7,969 nt of DNA from an uncultured Pseudodesulfovibrio sp. (GTDB lineage Bacteria > Desulfobacterota > Desulfovibrionia > Desulfovibrionales > Desulfovibrionaceae), in assembly GCA_947259235.1 (NCBI GenBank), contig CAMYLL010000101.1, forward strand, positions 1 through 7,969, given 5' to 3'. The notes below the pieces were generated by a model that was given only the letters and a program-made list of their open reading frames with translations, did not search any database and was not told where the DNA came from. This document shows, piece by piece, positions 1-6,306 of this stretch (the first letter of the stretch is position 1; each line of letters starts with the position of its first letter). The position numbers were made by a program, and so were the translations under genes.

Positions 1-4
1 GATT

Positions 5-14
5 CCTTCCCCTT
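5..14 (-). promoter_or_regulatory. Possible Shine-Dalgarno for a gene beyond the window edge
   Basis: Read on the minus strand, the bases after the aminotransferase stop codon contain the purine run AAGGGGAAGG, which resembles a strong ribosome binding site. A start codon would fall just outside the window, so the aminotransferase may be followed closely by a co-transcribed gene. No terminator hairpin is seen in the 20 bases available. This is an inference from a very short stretch. Confidence 0.25.
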
Positions 15-20
15 GGTTTC

Positions 21-1160
21 TTAAAGTTTTTTCAGTTCAGCTTCGAGCTTGACCAGATACTCGGCAAGCATCTCGGGCGTGATGTCGCCCATGTGGCCCA
101 CCCGGATGACCAGACGGCGGTCGTCGGCCTCAAGGGCGGTGTTGAGCTTGCCGTAGCCCGGGTCCATCAGGTAGCCCTGCGCGCGCAACGCTTCCTTGAC
201 GCCCTTCTTGAGCTGGGCGGAGGTGACGCCGGCCGGGCACAGCACCGTGGAGACGGTCGGGGAGCGGAAGCCCTCGGGCGCGAACATCTCGAACCCGTCG
301 AGGCCCTCGGCCCATTTCTCAACCATGCCGCGCATCTCCAGATGGCGGGCAAAGCGGTTCTCGATGCCCTCCTCGCTCACGATGCGCTCCAGCTGGACAT
401 ACATCTGGTTGGCCAGGGTTCCGTTGGGAGTGGTCAGGGTCTGGTTCTTGCGGGCGCGGCCGAGCTGTTTGGTTATGTCGGTGGTGTGGCCCTTGTTGGT
501 GACCTTTTCGGCCTTGGCCTCGGCCTCCCTGCTGATGAAGCCGATGCCGAACCCGGCGGGCAGGGCCAGGGACTTCTGGGTGGCGGTGGAGTACATGGCC
601 GCGCCAGAATTGGCCAGGTCGAGGTCCGCGCCGCCGAAGATGGACACGCCGTCCACCAGGGGCATGGCCCCATGCTTGCGGATCAGGGCGCAGACGGCCT
701 TCATGTCGTTGGTCACGCCGGTGGAGGTCTCGTTGTGCGTGAAGGAGACCACCTCGGGCTTCAGCTCGGCCAGCTTGGCGTCGAGCACGACCATGTCGAT
801 GGCCTGGCCGTAGTCGAACTTAAGGTTCTCGGCCTTTTTGCCGTTGGCCACGGCTATGTTGTAATAATGATCGCCAAACGCGCCCACGGACACGTTGAGC
901 AGCGTTTCGCCATCGGCCACCAGGGAGCGGATGGAGGCCTCCATGGCCGTGGAGCCGGAGCCCAGGAAAAGCACCGGCTCATAGGCATCGCCCGCGCCAG
1001 CGAGCTTGCGCAGGTTCTCGCGGATGGGGCCGAAGCGGAGGTCGTTCTCCGCGTCGCGGTGTCCGAACTCGGGCAGCAGCGCGGCCTGCTTGATGTCGTC
1101 CCGGATATACGTCGGGCCGGTGATGAATAACTTCAAAGGCGCAAAATTCGGCTTGCTCAT
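21..1160 (-). CDS. PLP-dependent class V aminotransferase (alanine-glyoxylate / serine-pyruvate type)
   Basis: A complete 379-residue fold-type I PLP enzyme that transfers an amino group between an amino acid and a 2-oxo acid, probably in the cytoplasm since no signal peptide is visible. The glycine/serine-rich cofactor phosphate-binding segment GSGSTAMEAS lies at about residues 67-76. D170 in LVDGVS should contact the pyridine nitrogen. K196 in STATQKSLALP is the expected Schiff-base lysine. R353 in VIRVGHMGD is the expected substrate-carboxylate arginine. Length fits the family (about 360-400 residues). The ATG at 1160 is preceded by AAGGA (plus-strand 1169-1173) at 8 bases, which supports this start. 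It is divergent from the large oxidoreductase gene. Substrate is not settled by sequence: alanine-glyoxylate or serine-pyruvate activity is the default name, but class V enzymes of this type also serve as phosphoserine aminotransferase in some lineages. Family assignment is firm; substrate is a guess. Confidence 0.93.
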   Translation of the reverse strand: MSKPNFAPLKLFITGPTYIRDDIKQAALLPEFGHRDAENDLRFGPIRENLRKLAGAGDAYEPVLFLGSGSTAMEASIRSLVADGETLLNVSVGAFGDHYYNIAVANGKKAENLKFDYGQAIDMVVLDAKLAELKPEVVSFTHNETSTGVTNDMKAVCALIRKHGAMPLVDGVSIFGGADLDLANSGAAMYSTATQKSLALPAGFGIGFISREAEAKAEKVTNKGHTTDITKQLGRARKNQTLTTPNGTLANQMYVQLERIVSEEGIENRFARHLEMRGMVEKWAEGLDGFEMFAPEGFRSPTVSTVLCPAGVTSAQLKKGVKEALRAQGYLMDPGYGKLNTALEADDRRLVIRVGHMGDITPEMLAEYLVKLEAELKKL

Positions 1161-1224
1161 GGCACATGTCCTTCACTGAATTTGACGGAAAAGGGAAAAC
1201 CCCGACCACCGTTTCAAAAATGTC

Positions 1225-1241
1225 CCCGTTCATATAACGGG
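1225..1241. promoter_or_regulatory. Inverted repeat CCCGTT-N5-AACGGG, candidate operator
   Basis: A perfect 6-base dyad with a 5-base AT-rich centre (CATAT), 65-81 bases upstream of the aminotransferase start. On the minus strand its centre contains TATATG, which could be the -10 box of the aminotransferase promoter, so a protein bound here would block that promoter. The same sequence could instead form a hairpin in a transcript. The size and spacing are typical of dimeric regulator sites, but I cannot assign a family. Confidence 0.35.
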
Positions 1242-1279
1242 ACGGGGCCAATGTCCAGACGCGGCGCGGCCTCGGAGAT

Positions 1280-1309
1280 TGTTCGTGCTCAAATGGAATC
1301 TGACGAACA
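1280..1309. promoter_or_regulatory. Inverted repeat TGTTCGT-N16-ACGAACA, candidate operator
   Basis: Two perfect 7-base arms (1280-1286 and 1303-1309) with centres 23 bases apart, about two helical turns. That geometry would place both arms on the same face of DNA. It lies about 220 bases upstream of the oxidoreductase start and about 120 bases upstream of the aminotransferase start. It could serve either gene. A chance match is possible. Confidence 0.3.
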
Positions 1310-1471
1310 TATTGCTGAATAAATGTCGGAGGGCGGATTTTTCCGCGTCAATTCGAGGGAGTGGTGGGTATAAAAAAGACCAATACAGCCCATTAGCCCC
1401 GAAACCGGCGGTAAATCCTCCGCCTTTTCCAGCCTTGCCAAGCATCCCTGCCAGTCATATACTCTTTTTTT

Positions 1472-1498
1472 GCGGGGCATGCCCCGCCCTATTTTTTT
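1472..1498 (+). terminator. Terminator-like hairpin in the leader of the oxidoreductase gene (possible attenuator)
   Basis: A perfect 16-base palindrome at 1472-1487 (GCGGGG, CATG loop, CCCCGC) gives a six-pair all-G/C stem. It is followed by CCTA and a seven-T run (1492-1498), the layout of a plus-strand intrinsic terminator. A second T-run sits just before the stem (1465-1471). The end of the T-run is only 29 bases before the oxidoreductase ATG, so it interrupts that gene's own leader and does not end an upstream gene; the neighbour upstream is on the opposite strand. GCCCCG at 1396-1401 is perfectly complementary to CGGGGC at 1473-1478 and could form a competing antiterminator. The stem is short and three or four bases separate it from the T-run, so strength is uncertain. 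Confidence 0.5.
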
Positions 1499-1514
1499 CT
1501 TTCCCAGATTATTC

Positions 1515-1518
1515 GGAG
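1515..1518 (+). promoter_or_regulatory. Ribosome binding site that fixes the oxidoreductase start
   Basis: GGAG lies 9 bases before the ATG at 1528. The reading frame stays open upstream to an ATG at 1279, which would add 83 residues. That extension is low in family-like sequence, runs through the terminator-like hairpin and its T-runs (giving Phe/Pro-rich sequence) and has no good ribosome site. The 1528 start is therefore preferred. Confidence 0.7.
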
Positions 1519-1527
1519 TATCCCCGC

Positions 1528-4500
1528 ATGGCACAACTCGGCCCCCATATATCAATATCAGATGAACAGCTGATCACCCGCGCCCTGGGCGTGGTCGACA
1601 TGGAACGCTACCAGCACTGGCCCGAGGGCGTGAAGAAGCTGGCCTCGAACCTCGCGGCCGAGCTGTTCATGGTCCGCTACAACCCCTTCATCGACCCGGA
1701 GCTGGTCAGAACGTCGGTTGAGCGGCGGCTGAACATGTCCAAGCCCATGCTCTCCAAGGGGTTCGCCAAGATCCTGTCAACGGGCATCGAGCTGTTCTGG
1801 GAGAGCTTCGACGCGGACCAGGCCTTCCGCCAGACCCTCATCGAGCGGTTGCGGGCCATCATGCCCCGCGACGCCATCGGCGACCAGCCCAACTGCCGCA
1901 TCGAATCCGCCACGGACGCAACGGACCTGCGCATGGAGCTGCCGCTGCTCGTGCTCTTTCCCGAGACGGAGGAGCAGATCAGGCAGGTGGTCCGGCTGGC
2001 GGGCGAGCTGGGATTCTGCCTCATTCCGCGCGGCGGCGGCACGGGGCTGACGGGCGGGGCCATTCCGGCCATGGGCCGTTGCGTGGTCCTCTCCCTGGCC
2101 CGGTTCAAGAACATCATCGACGTGAATCCCGACGACCGGACCATCACGGCCCAGTCGGGTGTCATCACCCTGGACGCCATCAAGGCCGCGGCCGAGCAGG
2201 GGCTGCTCTTCACCGTGGACCCGGCGTCCAAGGCCGCCTCGTCCCTGGGCGGCAACATCTCCGAGAACTCGGGCGGCCCCTTCGCCTTCGAATACGGAAC
2301 CACCATCGACACCATCCTCAGCTACCGCATGGTCACCCCCGAGGGCGGGCTCATCGAGGTGCGGCGCAAGGACCACCCGCGACACAAAATATATACCGAC
2401 GAGATCGCGGTCTTCGAGATACTCGACGAACACGGCGCGCTCGTCGACACGGTCTCCCTCAACGGCGGCGACATCCGGGGCAAGGGGCTGGGAAAGGACG
2501 TCTCCAACAAATACCTGGGCGGGCTGCCCGGGGTGCAGAAAGAGGGCGTGGACGGCATCATCACCCAGACCCGCTTCGTGTGCTATCCGACGCCCAGCCA
2601 CTCGCGCACCCTGTGCCTTGAGTTCTATGGCCGGTCCATGAAAAACGCCATGTACGTGATCAAGGACGTGGTGGGCCTGCGCGACACCATCCGCAGGGAG
2701 GGCGACCTGGTCAAGATTTCCGCCCTGGAGGAGTTCGGCCCCAAGTACGTCCAGGCCATCGAGTATCAGGCCAAGTCCATGCAGTACGAGGGCGACCCCA
2801 TCTCCGTGCTCATCCTCCAGCTCGACTCCGACGACAAGGCGGCCCTGGACTCGGCCTGCCAGACCATCGTGGCCCTGGCCCAGCCCTATGACGGGGTGGA
2901 CATCTTCACCGCGCGCGACGACCGCGAGGCCGAGCTGTTCTGGGAGGACCGGCACAAGCTCTCGGCCATCTCCAAGCGCACCTCGGGCTTCAAGATCAAC
3001 GAGGACGTGGTCATCCCCCTGGAAGTCATCCCCGATTTTTCCGATTTCCTCGAAGACCTGAACCTCATCTATCTGGCAAAGATTTATCGCAAGACCCTGC
3101 ACAAGGTCCGCGACATGGACGGCGTCAACTACGAGGACCCGGACATCCTCGAAGCCCTGTCCCGCGCCCGGGCAATCATCGGCGGCGAGATCACGGCCAG
3201 GGACATCTCGGACCAGGAGCAGGAGGCCCAGTGCCGGTTCCTCTTCGTCAAGCTGCGCGACTCCTATCCCAAGCTCGACCGCGAGATAAAGGCCATGTGG
3301 AACGAGATGCAGCAAAAGCGCATCGTCATCGCCAACCACATGCACGCGGGCGACGGCAACTGCCACGTCAACCTGCCCGTCAACTCCAACGACCCGGAAA
3401 TGCTCGCCTCGGCCCACGAGGCGGCCGAAGTGGTCATGCACAAGGTGCTGGAGCTGCGGGGCGAGGTGTCCGGCGAGCACGGCATCGGCATCACCAAGAT
3501 CGGGTTCCTGGGCCAGGACAAGATCAAGGCCCTGGCCGAATACAAGAAGATAGTGGACCCCAAGGACATCTTCAACCCCGGCAAGCTCACCCGGCGCGAC
3601 CTGCCGAGCCAGCCCTTCACCTTTTCCTTCAACCGGCTCATCCAGGACCTGGACCAGACCGCGCTCAAGGACAAGGAAGCCCTCATGTCCCTGTTGCGCA
3701 ACGTCCAGACCTGCACCCGCTGCGGCAAGTGCAAACAGGTCTGCCCCATGTACTATCCCATCAGGGGGCTGATGCACCACCCGCGCAACAAGAACATCAG
3801 CCTGGGCGCGCTCATCGAGGGCATCTACTACTCGCAGATCCAGTCCGGCGAGCCATCGGCCCATCTCATGGCCCAGCTCCAGGGGCTGATTGACCACTGC
3901 ACGGCCTGCGGCAAGTGCACGGCGGTCTGCCCGGTGAAGATCGACTCGGCCGGAGCCGCCCTGTCCCTGCGCTCGTTCCTCGATACCAAGGGACGCTCGG
4001 GCCACCCCCTCAAGCAGATCATCCTCAAGAATCTGGCCAGGAACCCGTCGGGCAGCCTGCCGCTCACGGCCAAGCTGCTCTCGGTGGGCCAATCCATTCA
4101 GGACAAGACCCTGGGCATGGTCCCGGCGCGCTGGCTGTCGCGCATCGAGTCGCCCGTTGTCTCCAGCCGCAGCCCGCACATGGACTTTCGCAACCTGCAC
4201 GAGGTGCTGGAGCTTTCCACCGGATCGGTGCTCAAGAACAGCCGGGCCGCCTGGGACGAGACCGTGCTCTATTTCCCGGGCTGCGGCGCGTCCCTGTTCT
4301 CGCGCTCCATCGGCACGGCCTCGGTCTACCTGCTGCTCAAGGCCGGGGTGAACGTGGTCCTGCCCGACCATCACATGTGCTGTGGATATCCCCTGCTCTC
4401 CAGCGGCTGCGAGGAGGCCTACAAGACCAACCGCCACCGCAACGTGCAGGAGATCCTCGACCTGCTGGTGAAGACCGGCAAGGCGGGGCTCAAGGCCACC

Positions 4501-5055
4501 ACCCTGCTCACGGCCTGCGGCACATGCCGCGAGTCCCTGGAGAGCTATGACTTCTCCGGCGAGCTGGTGGAGCCGCTCAGGCATCTCGACGTGGTTCAGT
4601 TCCTCATGGACCGGCTGCCCGCCGTGCGCCGGGCCGAGCCGATCCTCTATCACGCCGCCTGCCACGCGGAGTGGGTGGACGCGCCAAAGCTCAAGGCCGC
4701 CGAGATGTATCGCACGGCCCTGTCCAGGCTCACGGGCGCGGACGTCGCCCTCTCCCCTGGCTGCTGCGGCGAGTCCGGCCTGGGGGCATTGACCAGCCCG
4801 GCCATCTACAACAGGCTGCGCGAGCGCAAGCAGGAACAGTTGCGCGCCGACCTCGGCATAAACCGTGAGCGGCCCATCGTGGTCGGCTGCCCGTCATGCA
4901 AGGTGGGCATCAAGCGGTCCATGCTCCAGATGAAGCTGTCGAACCAGGTCATGCACACGGTGGAGTACCTCGCCGAGTGCGTGGGCGGGCCGAAATGGCG
5001 CAGGGAGTTCAAGGAGCTGATGCGCTCGGTGGAAAGAAAGGGAGCGGCCGGTTAA
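1528..5055 (+). CDS. Large FAD/iron-sulfur oxidoreductase with two CCG domains (D-lactate/glycolate dehydrogenase-like)
   Basis: A complete 1175-residue flavoprotein predicted to oxidise a 2-hydroxy acid and pass electrons through Fe-S clusters to a quinone or other carrier. Residues 1 to about 145 are an N-terminal extension (probably DUF3683-type, from memory). The FAD-binding PCMH domain follows, with PRGGGTGLTGG at 167-177 and GGNISENSGG near 241-250. The FAD-oxidase C-terminal domain has HMHAGDGNCH at 604-613 and SGEHGIG at 648-654; H606, H613 and E650 match metal-site positions of the D-2-hydroxyglutarate dehydrogenase family. Two 4Fe-4S motifs are C729/732/735/739 and C791/794/797/801. 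Two HdrB-like CCG domains follow: C919, CC951-952, C997/C1000; and C1045, CC1079-1080, C1121/C1124. All key cysteines are present. No signal peptide or membrane helix is seen, so it is probably cytoplasmic or peripheral. Similar giant proteins are known in Desulfovibrio. The exact substrate is unknown. Confidence 0.93.
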   Translation: MAQLGPHISISDEQLITRALGVVDMERYQHWPEGVKKLASNLAAELFMVRYNPFIDPELVRTSVERRLNMSKPMLSKGFAKILSTGIELFWESFDADQAFRQTLIERLRAIMPRDAIGDQPNCRIESATDATDLRMELPLLVLFPETEEQIRQVVRLAGELGFCLIPRGGGTGLTGGAIPAMGRCVVLSLARFKNIIDVNPDDRTITAQSGVITLDAIKAAAEQGLLFTVDPASKAASSLGGNISENSGGPFAFEYGTTIDTILSYRMVTPEGGLIEVRRKDHPRHKIYTDEIAVFEILDEHGALVDTVSLNGGDIRGKGLGKDVSNKYLGGLPGVQKEGVDGIITQTRFVCYPTPSHSRTLCLEFYGRSMKNAMYVIKDVVGLRDTIRREGDLVKISALEEFGPKYVQAIEYQAKSMQYEGDPISVLILQLDSDDKAALDSACQTIVALAQPYDGVDIFTARDDREAELFWEDRHKLSAISKRTSGFKINEDVVIPLEVIPDFSDFLEDLNLIYLAKIYRKTLHKVRDMDGVNYEDPDILEALSRARAIIGGEITARDISDQEQEAQCRFLFVKLRDSYPKLDREIKAMWNEMQQKRIVIANHMHAGDGNCHVNLPVNSNDPEMLASAHEAAEVVMHKVLELRGEVSGEHGIGITKIGFLGQDKIKALAEYKKIVDPKDIFNPGKLTRRDLPSQPFTFSFNRLIQDLDQTALKDKEALMSLLRNVQTCTRCGKCKQVCPMYYPIRGLMHHPRNKNISLGALIEGIYYSQIQSGEPSAHLMAQLQGLIDHCTACGKCTAVCPVKIDSAGAALSLRSFLDTKGRSGHPLKQIILKNLARNPSGSLPLTAKLLSVGQSIQDKTLGMVPARWLSRIESPVVSSRSPHMDFRNLHEVLELSTGSVLKNSRAAWDETVLYFPGCGASLFSRSIGTASVYLLLKAGVNVVLPDHHMCCGYPLLSSGCEEAYKTNRHRNVQEILDLLVKTGKAGLKATTLLTACGTCRESLESYDFSGELVEPLRHLDVVQFLMDRLPAVRRAEPILYHAACHAEWVDAPKLKAAEMYRTALSRLTGADVALSPGCCGESGLGALTSPAIYNRLRERKQEQLRADLGINRERPIVVGCPSCKVGIKRSMLQMKLSNQVMHTVEYLAECVGGPKWRREFKELMRSVERKGAAG

Positions 5056-5147
5056 ACCCCGCCGAACACTCCCTGACGAGAGCGGAAGCCCCGGCGACCG
5101 ATTGCCTTCCCCCCGGGGTCATGGCATAAGGTAAACGGGGAGACACC

Positions 5148-6233
5148 ATGCAGCAACTCGTCGAAGCCATCCTCGTCAACCTGCCGGTGGGACTGATCAT
5201 CATCGGCCCCGACGGACGGATCATCGAGGCCAACAGGGCCGCCTGCCACATCCTCGGCTGCTCGCTGGAGGAGTTCAAGGGCAGCTCCTGGGGCGAGCTG
5301 TTCCTCTCTCACGACGACAACCCCGAGTTCGCCGAGGTGGTTACCGACGCCATTCAGAACGAGACCCGCAAGGTCGAACGGGTGACCCCCTACCAACTGC
5401 CGGACGGCAAGCGAAAATTTCTCTCGGTCATCTCCGCCGCCCTGCATGACAAGGGCCGGATGTCGTCAATCGTGGTGCTCATCGAGGACATGACAGAACT
5501 CGCCGTCATGCACCAGCGCGAGAAGGACATCCTGGCCCAGAACCACCGTCTGGCGACCGACCGAGCCAAAAGCCTGATCGCCTTTGCCCGGTCCGTGGCC
5601 CATCAAATCCGCAACCCCATCATGTCCATCGCCGGGTTCACCCGGCTGCTCAAGCGCAAGACGAACGACGACGCGCGCGAATCACTGGACGCCATTGCCG
5701 AGGAGACCCTGAAGCTCGAAGGCATGGTCCGCTCCGTGGCCGAATACAGCGCCATCGCCGTCGCCAGGATCGCGCAGGTCAACCTGTGGGTCGTCATCGA
5801 GGAAGCCAAGCGTCATATCGAAAACCACCCCGCCTGCATCGGCCAGGACATCCGGTGGAAGACCGACTGCCCGGACATGAACCTCCGGGTCGACCGCGAC
5901 CTCATGGTCCAGGCCCTGGCCGAGCTGCTGCTCAACAGCGCGGAGTTCGCCGGGGCAAAGGCCGAGATCACCGTGTGTGCCAAAGAGAGCGAGGGCGCAG
6001 TGACCATCACCGTGACGGACAGCGGCCCGGGCTTCACAAGCGAAGGGCTCGACCTCGCCTTCGATCCGTTCTATACCACCAAAACCGTGGGCGCGGGCAT
6101 GGGCCTGACCCGGGCCAGACGCATAGTGGGCGAGCACCAGGGCACAATCGCCATTGCCAACACCGATGACGGCCACGCCCTGATAACCATCTACGTGCCG
6201 GTCAACGGCGCCGAAGTGATCGCCGCGGCGTGA
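5148..6233 (+). CDS. Soluble PAS-domain sensor histidine kinase
   Basis: A complete 361-residue two-component sensor kinase without membrane segments, so it senses a cytoplasmic signal. Residues 1 to about 118 form a PAS domain (LPVGLIIIGPDGRIIEAN near 12-29, then the C-terminal PAS strand VVLIEDMTE). A short helical linker leads to the dimerisation/phosphotransfer helix with H152 in VAHQIRNPI. The ATPase domain shows the N-box around N263 (ELLLNS), G1 DSGPGF at 291-296, the F-box FDPFYTTK at 306-313 and G2 GAGMGLT at 315-321. The residue after the phospho-accepting His is Gln where many kinases have Glu or Asp. GGGGAG at 5137-5142, 5 bases before the ATG, supports the start. It sits 92 bases after the oxidoreductase gene with no clear terminator between. 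No response regulator is in the window, so its partner is unknown. Cofactor binding by the PAS domain cannot be told from sequence alone. Confidence 0.93.
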   Translation: MQQLVEAILVNLPVGLIIIGPDGRIIEANRAACHILGCSLEEFKGSSWGELFLSHDDNPEFAEVVTDAIQNETRKVERVTPYQLPDGKRKFLSVISAALHDKGRMSSIVVLIEDMTELAVMHQREKDILAQNHRLATDRAKSLIAFARSVAHQIRNPIMSIAGFTRLLKRKTNDDARESLDAIAEETLKLEGMVRSVAEYSAIAVARIAQVNLWVVIEEAKRHIENHPACIGQDIRWKTDCPDMNLRVDRDLMVQALAELLLNSAEFAGAKAEITVCAKESEGAVTITVTDSGPGFTSEGLDLAFDPFYTTKTVGAGMGLTRARRIVGEHQGTIAIANTDDGHALITIYVPVNGAEVIAAA

Positions 6234-6306
6234 CCCGGCCGCCCCATGTTTCCCTCGCCATGCTCGGACCTAGCACCCCAACGCCAGCCGCAAGGAACCG
6301 GACCCG

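Larger units (their letters stand above)
1161..1527. promoter_or_regulatory. Divergent intergenic regulatory region
   Basis: These 367 bases separate two divergently transcribed genes and must hold promoters for both. They are visibly richer in A and T than the flanking coding sequence. They contain two inverted repeats (1225-1241 and 1280-1309), small hairpins at 1333-1346 (GCGGA, TTTT loop, TCCGC) and 1407-1424 (GGCGG / CCGCC), and a terminator-like hairpin at 1472-1498. A TATAAA at 1369-1374 on the plus strand is a candidate -10 box but has no good -35 partner at 15-18 bases. On the minus strand TGGACA (plus 1251-1256) and TATATG (overlapping the first dyad) are 15 bases apart, a slightly short sigma-70 arrangement. 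No conserved small RNA or riboswitch was recognised. The role as control region is certain from gene orientation; the individual elements are tentative. Confidence 0.7.

Noticed and set aside
93..1130. A 345-codon open frame on the plus strand, antisense to the aminotransferase
   Set aside because: Same shadow effect; the opposite strand holds a clear PLP enzyme with all its catalytic residues.
1407..1424. GGCGG / CCGCC hairpin followed by TTTT, considered as a second terminator
   Set aside because: Only five pairs with an eight-base loop and a short T-run; kept only as a minor leader structure.
1279..1527. An 83-codon N-terminal extension of the oxidoreductase
   Set aside because: No ribosome site at the 1279 ATG, it runs through the terminator-like hairpin and its T-runs, and its sequence does not look like family protein. 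The ATG at 1528 has a GGAG at proper distance.
1777..4665. A 962-codon open frame on the minus strand, antisense to the oxidoreductase
   Set aside because: Its sequence is low-complexity (rich in Gly, Ala, His, Val, Asp, Leu) with no family motifs. It arises because G/C-ending codons of the sense gene leave few stops in that antisense frame.
5089..5118. CCCCGG / CCGGGG inverted repeat between the oxidoreductase and the kinase, considered as a terminator
   Set aside because: The loop is 18 bases and no T-run follows; in such G/C-rich DNA a six-base match is expected by chance.
6234..6306. Gap between the kinase and the thioesterase, searched for a terminator or promoter
   Set aside because: No hairpin with a T-run and no recognisable promoter boxes were seen beyond the thioesterase ribosome site.
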